From NCBI GenBank assembly GCA_042091035.1, contig JBELIG010000118.1, positions 1-9,626 on the forward strand: a DNA stretch of 9,626 nt, given 5' to 3'. The position numbers were made by a program, and so were the translations under genes. Below, piece by piece: positions 1-6,713 of the stretch. The DNA is from AM-2324 sp042091035 (GTDB lineage: Bacteria; Bacteroidota; Bacteroidia; Chitinophagales; Saprospiraceae). Under the pieces are notes generated by a model. That model was not told where the DNA came from and did not search any database. It saw nothing but the letters and a program-made list of their open reading frames with translations. How positions within the stretch are numbered: position 1 is the first letter of the stretch; every line of letters begins with the position of its first letter.

Positions 1-18
1 AATTTTGCTCTAAAATAA

Positions 19-54
19 TTAAGGCAGACTACCTTTCCAAGTAGCCTGCCTTAA
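19..54 (-). terminator. Intrinsic terminator of the nhaD gene
   Basis: Read on the minus strand, a stem with arms at 41-54 and 19-32 encloses an 8-base loop (33-40). The arms pair throughout, with one G-U pair in minus-strand RNA; on the plus strand that position would be an A-C mismatch. The stem contains the GC-rich block AAGGCAG/CTGCCTT and is followed on the minus strand by a T-rich run (TTAATTATTTTAG). It lies about 20 bp after the nhaD stop codon. The G-U pair and the T-rich side both point to minus-strand use, although weaker bidirectional action cannot be excluded because the left neighbour is outside the window. Confidence 0.82.
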
Positions 55-74
55 ACCTATTGTCTTAAGTAGTT

Positions 75-1484
75 TTAATGCATGAAGCCATATATTGCTA
101 AGAATCCAAGGCAACCAGCTAGGAAGCCGATTAGCGCTAACCAACTTATATTTTTCAGATACCAGATGAAGTTTATTTTCTCCATACCCATCGCTGCAAC
201 TCCTGCAGCGGATCCAATGATCAACATAGATCCACCAGTTCCTGCTGAGAAGGCAATAAAGTGCCACAGTTTAGCGTCAATAGGTTCTGTATACATACCA
301 ATTGATGCTGCAACCAAAGGAACATTATCAATGATGGCAGAAAGAACGCCCAGAAACATTACAACTATATCTTGATTTGGAATAGCATTTTGTAATGCTA
401 TTGCAAGTGATTTTAATAGACCTACATATTCTCCGCTTGATGCCAGTACAGCAACCGATTCTAGAGCTGCAACTGCTACAAGTATACCTAAGAAAAATAG
501 TATACTGGACATTTCAATTCTGGACAGTGCATTGTGGGCAGAATATTTATGTTTGTCTTCATCCTTGAATTCTTCTTCCGGATGAATATACTCTGAGACT
601 AGCCATACTATACCCAAGGACAACATCATACCGACGTAAGGCGGCAGGTGTGTGATGGACTTGAATACAGGAACAAATACAAGTGCCGCAACACCTGTAA
701 ATAGCATGGTTCGGCTACTCAAAAGTTTTTCATTGTCTTTATTTCCCTCGTGGTCATAATCCCCAGGTGTGATGTTTCCTTTAAACGCTGGCAGCAAAAG
801 AGCAACAGCAACTGGAGCCGCTACACAAAGGATAGAAGGAATTACCAGATTTTGTATCAGGCCACCTGTAGAAACTTTACCACTAATCCATAGCATAGTG
901 GTTGTTACATCTCCGATAGGGGACCAGGCGCCTCCTGCATTTGCAGCAATGACAGCAAGGGATACAAACCAGAGCCTTTCATTTTTATTGGGTACTAGTT
1001 TTCGCAATAAGGAAACTAGCACAATAGTGGCTGCGAGGTTATCGAGCGTTGCAGAAAGGAAAAATGCTAGAATAGAAATCAAGATTAACATCGTGCTTTT
1101 CTTGGTCGTCTTGATCCTGTTTGTGATGACTGCAAATCCTCTGTGTAGATCAATTAATTCTACGATAGTCATAGCACCAATTAGGAAGAGCAGAATTTCT
1201 GCCACCTTACCAATGTGGTGCAATAATACAGTCTTTGTATGCTCCGAAATGATAGCAGTGTCGTGATGATCTGCAGCCGCGTCAACAGCATCCTGACCGT
1301 GATGTGTGATTTGTGAGGCGATCTGACCGTGATGATCAACAAGATCCATATGTCCAAGGGCAATAACCCCCCAACATAAAGCTCCCATGATAAGGGCAGG
1401 AACCGTTTTATCCAATTTTAATGGATGTTCAAAAACGATAGCTAGATAGCCCAGAATAAAGATTACGACAATTGCAGGTAGCAT
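75..1484 (-). CDS. nhaD: NhaD-type Na+/H+ antiporter
   Basis: This 469-residue polytopic inner-membrane protein belongs to the NhaD family (ion transporter superfamily), which exports Na+ or Li+ in exchange for protons and supports salt and pH homeostasis. Visible family marks are LDNLAAT at 147-153, ANAGGAWSPIGD at 181-192, DNVPLVAAS at 386-394 and a glycine-rich GTGGSMLIIGS segment from 415. The two Asp-Asn pairs (148-149 and 386-387) sit in the two halves of the protein, as expected for an inverted-repeat transporter. Length is normal. The oddity is a histidine-rich hydrophilic loop: ten His between residues 45 and 90, between the second and third hydrophobic segments. A second charged loop lies at about 236-256 and a third at 300-320. 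The ATG at 1484 opens directly into the first membrane helix. It is transcribed alone and ends in a hairpin terminator. A weak candidate promoter is TCTTTTTG on the minus strand (1579-1586), one mismatch from TAnnTTTG. Confidence 0.93.
   Translation of the reverse strand: MLPAIVVIFILGYLAIVFEHPLKLDKTVPALIMGALCWGVIALGHMDLVDHHGQIASQITHHGQDAVDAAADHHDTAIISEHTKTVLLHHIGKVAEILLFLIGAMTIVELIDLHRGFAVITNRIKTTKKSTMLILISILAFFLSATLDNLAATIVLVSLLRKLVPNKNERLWFVSLAVIAANAGGAWSPIGDVTTTMLWISGKVSTGGLIQNLVIPSILCVAAPVAVALLLPAFKGNITPGDYDHEGNKDNEKLLSSRTMLFTGVAALVFVPVFKSITHLPPYVGMMLSLGIVWLVSEYIHPEEEFKDEDKHKYSAHNALSRIEMSSILFFLGILVAVAALESVAVLASSGEYVGLLKSLAIALQNAIPNQDIVVMFLGVLSAIIDNVPLVAASIGMYTEPIDAKLWHFIAFSAGTGGSMLIIGSAAGVAAMGMEKINFIWYLKNISWLALIGFLAGCLGFLAIYGFMH
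1293..1334 (-). repeat. Short in-gene duplication encoding HHGQ twice
   Basis: The 12-base sequence CTGACCGTGATG (plus-strand reading) occurs at 1293-1304 and again at 1323-1334, exactly 30 bases apart. In the nhaD frame this gives HHGQ at residues 51-54 and 61-64, one 10-residue period apart. A looser third copy, DHHD, occurs at 72-75. The histidine-rich loop therefore looks as if it grew partly by local duplication. Confidence 0.7.
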
Positions 1485-1597
1485 GCTTTTAGTATTTTAT
1501 TTTTCTGATTTGCCGTAAAAATAGAATATTCTTTGTTTTTGTACATTTCATTTACCATTAAATATCTCTTAGCAAGGTCAAAAAGATGATTTAGATG

Positions 1598-1620
1598 AAT
1601 ATTTATCCGCAATATTTATC
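1598..1620. repeat. Direct repeat AATATTTATC, period 13 bp
   Basis: AATATTTATC occurs at 1598-1607 and again at 1611-1620, separated by CGC, in the intergenic region between the divergent nhaD and dusB genes. It could be a tandem regulator site or simply AT-rich chance. The other divergent intergenic region of the window has a related pair with the same 13-bp period. Function is not known. Confidence 0.4.
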
Positions 1621-1640
1621 AGATTTTAATCCTAAAGCTG

Positions 1641-1671
1641 TTTTAATTCCTAATAAATAACCGTAAATTTG
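1641..1671 (+). promoter_or_regulatory. Bacteroidota-type promoter of the dusB-cca operon
   Basis: TAAATTTG at 1664-1671 matches the Bacteroidota -7 consensus TAnnTTTG exactly. A poor -33-like T-rich block (TTTTAA, 1641-1646) lies about 19 bases upstream, within the usual spacing. Transcription would begin at about 1676-1680, giving a leader of roughly 25 A/T-rich bases before the dusB ATG with no Shine-Dalgarno sequence, as is usual in this phylum. Confidence 0.5.
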
Positions 1672-1702
1672 CAATTGCTCATTTTTTTAACAATAATTTC
1701 CA

Positions 1703-2716
1703 ATGGCAAAAATTGCAGACATCGATTTAGGAGATTTTCCATTGCTTCTGGCACCTATGGAAGATGTGAGTGATCCTCCATTCAGAGCCTTATGTAAGCA
1801 GCAAGGCTGTGATATGATGTATACTGAGTTTATCTCAGTAGAGGGTTTGATTCGCGATGCGACAAAGTCTGTACAAAAATTGGATATTTATGAGGAGGAA
1901 CGCCCAATTGGTGTTCAAATCTTTGGCGCTGAGTTAGACTCTATGATGCGTGCCGCAGAAATTGTTGAAGAAGCAAAGCCTGAGGTCCTAGATATTAATT
2001 TTGGCTGTCCGGTGAAAAAGGTTGTTTGTAAAATGGCAGGGGCAGGGATTCTTCAGGACATTCCCAGAATGGTTGAACTCACTAAAGCAGTGGTCAATTC
2101 TACGAATCTTCCTGTTACAGTAAAAACCCGTTTGGGTTGGGATGAGCAATCCAAGAAAATCGAAGAAGTTGCTGAGCGTCTACAGGATGTAGGTATCAAG
2201 GCTCTTTCTATACATGGACGTACTCGTAAACAAATGTATAAGGGAGAGGCGGATTGGAGCTTGATTGGTAAGATTAAGGAAAATCCACGCATACACATTC
2301 CAATCATTGGTAATGGTGACATCAATAGTCCTCAAAAGGCAGTTGAATATAAAAACAGATATGGTGTAGATGGTATTATGATTGGACGTGCCTCTATTGG
2401 AAATCCATGGATATTTAGAGAAATCAAACATTACGTTGCTACCGGAGAGATTCTAGCACCACCAACCTTGGACGAACGTGTTGACGCCGCAAGACAACAC
2501 CTGCTGCACTCTGTTGAATGGAAGGGAGACACACTGGGTGTATTGGAGATGCGTAGACATTATACAAACTACTTCCGATCACTTCCAGGAGTAAAACAAT
2601 ACCGTAGTAAATTAGTTACTGAACATGATATCCCTACCTTATTGGCTGTCATGGAGGAGATCAGAAACCGATACAGTGGTTTCGAATATGAAAGACAAGT
2701 ACAATCTGCAAGATAA
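1703..2716 (+). CDS. dusB: tRNA-dihydrouridine synthase (DusB type)
   Basis: This cytosolic flavoenzyme reduces specific uridines in the tRNA D-loop to dihydrouridine, using FMN and NADPH. The 337 residues form a TIM-barrel domain (about 10-245) and a C-terminal helical tRNA-binding domain. Family marks are LAPMEDVSDPPFR (16-28) and DINFGCPVKK (97-106) with the catalytic cysteine at C102. KTRLGW (141-146), HGRTRKQMYKGEADW (171-185), GNGDI (203-207) and IGRASIGNPW (227-236) contribute to flavin phosphate and substrate binding. Length is normal for DusB. The ATG at 1703 is preceded by an AT-rich leader and a good -7 element. It is followed after 12 bp by the CCA-enzyme gene, so the two tRNA-processing genes probably form one operon. 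DusB is the usual assignment in this phylum, but the exact modified position cannot be read from sequence alone. Confidence 0.95.
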   Translation: MAKIADIDLGDFPLLLAPMEDVSDPPFRALCKQQGCDMMYTEFISVEGLIRDATKSVQKLDIYEEERPIGVQIFGAELDSMMRAAEIVEEAKPEVLDINFGCPVKKVVCKMAGAGILQDIPRMVELTKAVVNSTNLPVTVKTRLGWDEQSKKIEEVAERLQDVGIKALSIHGRTRKQMYKGEADWSLIGKIKENPRIHIPIIGNGDINSPQKAVEYKNRYGVDGIMIGRASIGNPWIFREIKHYVATGEILAPPTLDERVDAARQHLLHSVEWKGDTLGVLEMRRHYTNYFRSLPGVKQYRSKLVTEHDIPTLLAVMEEIRNRYSGFEYERQVQSAR

Positions 2717-2728
2717 ACACATAGAAAG

Positions 2729-4150
2729 GTGGTTTTTAATATAGAAGAAGGCGAAAGAAAGATTTTAATCGAGATCGGTAAGGTTGCAGATACACTGAAC
2801 TATCAGACTTTTGTAGTTGGTGGTTATGTGCGTGATCGCTTGCTTGGTCGAGAGAATAAAAAGGATATAGATGTTGTTTGTGTAGGCTCCGGTATAAAAC
2901 TCGCAGAGCAAGTAGTCGAACAGTTGCGCCCAAAACCACGCTTAGTTGTTTATCGCAGGTTTGGGACAGCCATGTTTAGACACAGAGGCATGGAAATCGA
3001 ATTTGTTGGTGCTCGAAAGGAATCTTACCGAAAAGATAGCCGCAAGCCTGCAGTGGAAGAAGGTACGCTTGAAGATGATCAATTCAGAAGGGACTTTACA
3101 ATCAATACACTTGCTGTTTCATTGAACCAGCGAAACTTTGGAACACTTATTGATCCTTTCGAGGGGATGAGCCACTTAGAGGAAAAGAAGATAGTAACAC
3201 CGCTTGATCCAGATAAGACTTTTTCGGATGATCCACTAAGAATGATGCGAGCTATTCGCTTTGCAGCTCAATTACATGGTTTTTATATCGAAGAAAAAAC
3301 AAAGGAATCGATAGCAAGAAATGCGCATCGCATAAAAATTGTCTCTAAAGAGCGAATCACTGTCGAATTAGAGAAGATCCTTAGAACGCCAAAGCCATCA
3401 GTGGGTTTTGAACTCTTGTTTGATACAGGATTGCTAGAGATTATTTTCCCTGAAATGGCAGCGCTTCACGGAGTTGAATACATAAATGGAAAAGGGCATA
3501 AGGATAATTTTTACCACACCCTTGAAGTGGTGGATAACCTTTGTAAAAAGACAGACAATATTTGGTTGAGATGGTCAGCTGTTCTCCATGATATTGCAAA
3601 GCCTCCTACTAAGCGTTATAACCAAGAAGTAGGCTGGACTTTTCACGGTCATGATGCCCTTGGAGCTGCGATGGTTCCAAAACTTTTCAAAAGAATGCGT
3701 CTTCCTTTGGACCACAAGATGAAGTATGTTCAAAAAATGGTTCGCTTGCACCTTCGCCCAATCTCTCTTACTAAAGAAAATATAACAGATGGAGCTGTTC
3801 GAAGATTAGTCTTTGAATCTGGAGAGGATATAGACGATTTGATGCTGCTTTGTGAGGCGGATATTACTTCGAAAAATCCGAATAAGGTTCGTCGCTATTT
3901 GGAAAACTATGAGTTAGTTCGGACTAGGATTGTTGAGGTTGAAGAGCGAGATAAATTGCGGAACTGGCAGCCGCCAATATCTGGAGAATTAATCATGGAA
4001 ACTTTTGGAATCACACCTTCTAGAGAAGTTGGAGATATAAAAAATGCTATTCGTGAAGCTATACTTGACGGTGATATATCAAATGAGTATGATGAAGCAT
4101 TTGCATTTATGCTCAAGATGGGTTCTAGTCTTGGTTTGAAAAAAGTTTAA
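2729..4150 (+). CDS. cca: CCA tRNA nucleotidyltransferase / poly(A) polymerase family with HD domain
   Basis: This is a class II nucleotidyltransferase that most likely builds or repairs the 3' CCA end of tRNAs. The order is: head domain with GGYVRD (31-36) and metal-binding DID (46-48), RRD at 120-122, IDPFEGMSHL (141-150), the DDPLRMMRAIRFA segment (167-179) and the ERI..EL helix (208-214). An HD domain follows, with H263, HD 287-288 and HGHD 306-309. Motif D reads DDPLR where the textbook form is EDxxR; the D-x-x-R core is kept. Length (473) fits Bacteroidota CCA/HD proteins. Whether it adds CCA or only A cannot be decided from these motifs, since poly(A) polymerases share them. The start is a GTG at 2729; there is no in-frame ATG between the dusB stop and the nucleotide-binding motif, so an alternative start would cut the head domain. 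It is co-directional with dusB after 12 bp. Confidence 0.9.
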   Translation: MVFNIEEGERKILIEIGKVADTLNYQTFVVGGYVRDRLLGRENKKDIDVVCVGSGIKLAEQVVEQLRPKPRLVVYRRFGTAMFRHRGMEIEFVGARKESYRKDSRKPAVEEGTLEDDQFRRDFTINTLAVSLNQRNFGTLIDPFEGMSHLEEKKIVTPLDPDKTFSDDPLRMMRAIRFAAQLHGFYIEEKTKESIARNAHRIKIVSKERITVELEKILRTPKPSVGFELLFDTGLLEIIFPEMAALHGVEYINGKGHKDNFYHTLEVVDNLCKKTDNIWLRWSAVLHDIAKPPTKRYNQEVGWTFHGHDALGAAMVPKLFKRMRLPLDHKMKYVQKMVRLHLRPISLTKENITDGAVRRLVFESGEDIDDLMLLCEADITSKNPNKVRRYLENYELVRTRIVEVEERDKLRNWQPPISGELIMETFGITPSREVGDIKNAIREAILDGDISNEYDEAFAFMLKMGSSLGLKKV

Positions 4151-4154
4151 ACTT
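4143..4154. repeat. 12-bp perfect palindrome at overlapping convergent stop codons
   Basis: AAGTTTAAACTT (4143-4154) is a perfect palindrome. It holds the TAA stop of the plus-strand CCA gene (4148-4150) and the TAA stop of the minus-strand YihY gene (4147-4149), so the two coding regions share 4 bases. It is too AT-rich and has no loop, so it is not a normal intrinsic terminator, and none was seen for either operon here. Confidence 0.6.
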
Positions 4155-5139
4155 CTTCGTCTGGTAATTGAGCGAGTAAATCTCTATTTACGGCTATGCT
4201 TGCATTCAGTTCAAATCCGATAATCAGCGCAATGCAATTCATTTGAATCCACAGCATGAGGGCCATGATGGTCCCAATAGATCCATATAGCTTGTTATAG
4301 GTGTTGAAATTGTCTACATAAAAGGAAAAGGCAAGTGATATTACAATGCAAAGCACTGATGCTAGCGTTGTCCCTGGTGAGAAAATTGAAATTTTCTTTT
4401 TGGTAGGTACTCCAAATCTATAGATAAAGGCAATTCCAAAGTAAAACAAGATAATAATCGTCAGGTATCGTAAGCCTGATATAGAGAGCTCGATAATGAA
4501 GTCGAGTTCAAAGGCTTCGTCGATAATATTGATAAGCGTATTTCCTAGGATAAGCAATATTGAAGAAGCAAAGAGTAATCCAAATAAAATAAAAGTCAAG
4601 GTTATTCCAACAATACGCTTCTTAACTGGTGGTCGCTTTTTAAATGTTTCTGTGTGTGCTTTTTCAAATGCTCGCATCATAGACATCATTCCATTTGAAG
4701 CGAAATACATAGCCAATAGAAAACCTATAGATAGCAATTCAGGCCTTCTGTTGTTTGCTAGATCGTCTAAAGTATCAAAGACCATTTCACCTGCATTCCC
4801 AGGAAGGATCGAAAGTATTTGTGCTTCTAAAGTGGGGAAGAAGTCTTCGCCTCCTTCTGGAAGGAAAGAGAAAAAATATTCAGAGAAGAAAGGTAATAGG
4901 CTCAAAAGAAGAATGAGCGAGGGAAATAGAGATAGAAAAAAACTGAAGGTCATAGAGTTGGCTCGGGTAACCACATCAAATCTTTTGATCTCATTTCCCA
5001 CAAAAACCACAACATCATAGATCGGTACTTTGAAGAAGCCAGGCATAGAACTTTTCTTTGCCCACTCAATCAGCTTTTTAACCAATGCTAATTCGCCGAT
5101 ATATCGATAAATGTTAAATGGCTTTTTCTTTTCAGACAT
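4147..5139 (-). CDS. YihY/BrkB family inner-membrane protein
   Basis: This is a polytopic membrane protein of the YihY/virulence factor BrkB family, once misnamed ribonuclease BN; its transport substrate is not established. Six hydrophobic segments lie at about 64-93, 137-154, 175-204, 224-241, 253-275 and 287-312. Family marks are the RANSMTFSFFLSLFP stretch (59-73), YGSIG (285-289) before the last helix, and GFELN at 308-312. The N-terminal 45 residues are basic and cytosolic. The start chosen is the ATG at 5139 (330 residues). A longer 338-residue reading begins with TTG at 5163, but the ATG keeps the whole conserved region and overlaps the upstream thioesterase gene by only 8 bases (ATGTCTGA). 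It is the last gene of the five-gene minus-strand run, and its function need not be linked to the sugar genes. Confidence 0.9.
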   Translation of the reverse strand: MSEKKKPFNIYRYIGELALVKKLIEWAKKSSMPGFFKVPIYDVVVFVGNEIKRFDVVTRANSMTFSFFLSLFPSLILLLSLLPFFSEYFFSFLPEGGEDFFPTLEAQILSILPGNAGEMVFDTLDDLANNRRPELLSIGFLLAMYFASNGMMSMMRAFEKAHTETFKKRPPVKKRIVGITLTFILFGLLFASSILLILGNTLINIIDEAFELDFIIELSISGLRYLTIIILFYFGIAFIYRFGVPTKKKISIFSPGTTLASVLCIVISLAFSFYVDNFNTYNKLYGSIGTIMALMLWIQMNCIALIIGFELNASIAVNRDLLAQLPDEEV

Positions 5140-5569
5140 ATTTTTTATCCTTCTTTTGCTCAAATACAGACTGTAGTTTTTCGATCAATTGAGTAGGTGC
5201 TTTAGGACAGGTCTTTCCCTTTTCCATGTCAACAAAACACAAACGCACTTTAGCCGCATTCACTAATTTACCAGCCTCATTATATAATTCGCAGTTAAAA
5301 TTTACGAATTTTTCGGGAAGCTCGTTGATAATTGTTCGAATGGTGATCTCCTCATCATAGAATACGGGCCTCAAGTATTTTACTTCCATGGAGGCTACAG
5401 GCATCATGATCTTCCAATCTTCTTCCATCTGTTTGTATGTAATTCCTAATGACCGGATAAGTTCAACTCGGCCAATCTCATAATATTGGGCATAATTACC
5501 ATAGTAGAGGTAACCCATCTGATCGGTCTCTCCATATCTTACCCGCTTTTTATAATCGAAACTGTACAT
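5132..5569 (-). CDS. Acyl-CoA thioesterase, 4-hydroxybenzoyl-CoA thioesterase/YbgC-like hotdog fold
   Basis: This 145-residue hotdog-fold protein probably hydrolyses acyl-CoA thioesters in the cytosol. The active-site stretch RYGETDQMGYLYYGNY (11-26) contains the catalytic aspartate D16, followed by the helix AQYYEIGRVELIRSLG (27-42) typical of the YbgC/4HBT group. The strand motif MEVKYLRPVFYDEEI (61-75) is also characteristic. Length is normal. It starts 4 bases after the FAD oxidoreductase stop codon and overlaps the YihY start by 8 bases, so it is probably translated from the same message. Bacterial YbgC genes often sit with tol-pal; here they do not, so the substrate cannot be inferred from neighbours. 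Confidence 0.9.
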   Translation of the reverse strand: MYSFDYKKRVRYGETDQMGYLYYGNYAQYYEIGRVELIRSLGITYKQMEEDWKIMMPVASMEVKYLRPVFYDEEITIRTIINELPEKFVNFNCELYNEAGKLVNAAKVRLCFVDMEKGKTCPKAPTQLIEKLQSVFEQKKDKKYV

Positions 5570-5573
5570 TTTT

Positions 5574-6713
5574 TTAAATTTTTACAACCTTTTCTATCTC
5601 ATAGATTGAGTTGATCTTTCCAGCAAATATCCCATAAAAATAGGGCTTCTCGCTAAATTGCCTAATCTCAGTAGGTCTTCCATCGTCTATATGGCTGGAT
5701 TTTAATTTTGATTTGATAGTGAACAAAGATTTAAAGTGCTTCCAGTCAATGGGTTTTGAAAAATATTGACTCATTTGGGCGGTCATTTTTTTTATGTTGG
5801 ATGCCGGTTGAGCAGGGCAGGAGTTGCAGTCAGCCAATTGGCTTGGTGCACAACCTATGGTCTTTTGCATACAATCGAATTCGGGCTTATTCGCATAAGA
5901 TATCTTATGGTGCGTATATGCTACTGAAGAAATACTCAGAAGTCCACTTTTACCGTAAGGCATTATAGATCCGAATGGACCATCCATCACAGTGAGTCCG
6001 AGATGTGCTATCTCTGGAGCTTCGATTAGTCCGATTTCTGAAATTTCATGTTGTAGATTCCACTCTTCAAACCCGAATAAGTCTAGTATAGAATTGGTGC
6101 CTGCATAGGTAGCGTTGATTGCTGCACTGCAATTAATTTTACTGGATTGTTCCCCCTGGCTTACATCTAAGACCCAATTTTCACTAGCACCTCGTTCAAC
6201 TCGTGTGATTTCAGTAGATAACTTTAATGTAATTTTCTTTTCCTCCTCCAGCTTTTTCTTGTAACTATTTTTTATCAAGAAAGGATCGAAAGTATGCTCG
6301 ATGGTTTTATATACAGCTTCTAGTCGGTCATAATTAAATAAGGGATGATTATTTACGGGTTCACATTGAATATCAAGGAATTCACAGAAGCGCTGAAACT
6401 GTCGATTGTCTGTGAAAGAGCTGTGTTTATCAATCGCATAATATTTTTCAAAATCAGAAAAGACCATTGCTTTGTGTTCTGCCGTGAAACGAGCTTTATT
6501 GTCATCACTCATACGTGCAGTAGCTACGGATCTAGGATAATGATACCCTGCGTGTAATCGAGCTTGGTTGACCACAGATGCTTTCTTGAACAATGCATCT
6601 TCCCTTTCTATCAGACATACACTGTGTCCCAGTTTCGCACAATGCAAAGCAGCATAAGAGCCAAAAAGCCCTCCTCCAATGACTACGAAATCATATATTT
6701 CTGTGTTATCCAT
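5574..6713 (-). CDS. FAD-dependent oxidoreductase, DAO family
   Basis: This 379-residue flavoprotein of the D-amino-acid oxidase/glycerol-3-phosphate dehydrogenase fold probably oxidises an amine or hydroxy-acid group on a small molecule or sugar. The N-terminal Rossmann motif IGGGLFGSYAA (12-22) has the FAD fingerprint, with E36 positioned to bind the ribose. NQARLHAGYHYPRS (49-62) is the conserved block after the FAD site; L-2-hydroxyglutarate oxidases and DAO relatives in sugar-biosynthesis clusters have related sequences there. The C-terminal YFYGIFAGKINSIYEIEK (358-375) closes the FAD domain. Unusually, four cysteines (C281, C288, C296, C299) cluster in the insert before the C-terminal part. 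Its start overlaps the aldo/keto reductase stop by 8 bases (ATGGATAA). The exact substrate is unknown; a role with the adjoining reductase and glycosyltransferase is an inference. Confidence 0.87.
   Translation of the reverse strand: MDNTEIYDFVVIGGGLFGSYAALHCAKLGHSVCLIEREDALFKKASVVNQARLHAGYHYPRSVATARMSDDNKARFTAEHKAMVFSDFEKYYAIDKHSSFTDNRQFQRFCEFLDIQCEPVNNHPLFNYDRLEAVYKTIEHTFDPFLIKNSYKKKLEEEKKITLKLSTEITRVERGASENWVLDVSQGEQSSKINCSAAINATYAGTNSILDLFGFEEWNLQHEISEIGLIEAPEIAHLGLTVMDGPFGSIMPYGKSGLLSISSVAYTHHKISYANKPEFDCMQKTIGCAPSQLADCNSCPAQPASNIKKMTAQMSQYFSKPIDWKHFKSLFTIKSKLKSSHIDDGRPTEIRQFSEKPYFYGIFAGKINSIYEIEKVVKI

Noticed and set aside
769..1266. Long plus-strand open frame of 165 codons opposite nhaD
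   Set aside because: It lies entirely antisense to the conserved NhaD coding region, and its translation has no recognisable domain; it is a shadow of a real gene.
4143..4154. The palindrome AAGTTTAAACTT as a bidirectional terminator
   Set aside because: It has no loop and no GC-rich stem, so it could not form a stable RNA hairpin.
4496..5020. Plus-strand open frame of 174 codons opposite the YihY gene
   Set aside because: The opposite strand carries a well-supported membrane protein family; this frame is rich in Ser, Lys and Arg as expected for an antisense of hydrophobic codons.
5140..5163. TTG start giving an 8-residue longer YihY protein
   Set aside because: The ATG at 5139 is a stronger start, keeps the whole conserved region and gives a short 8-base overlap like the others in this run.
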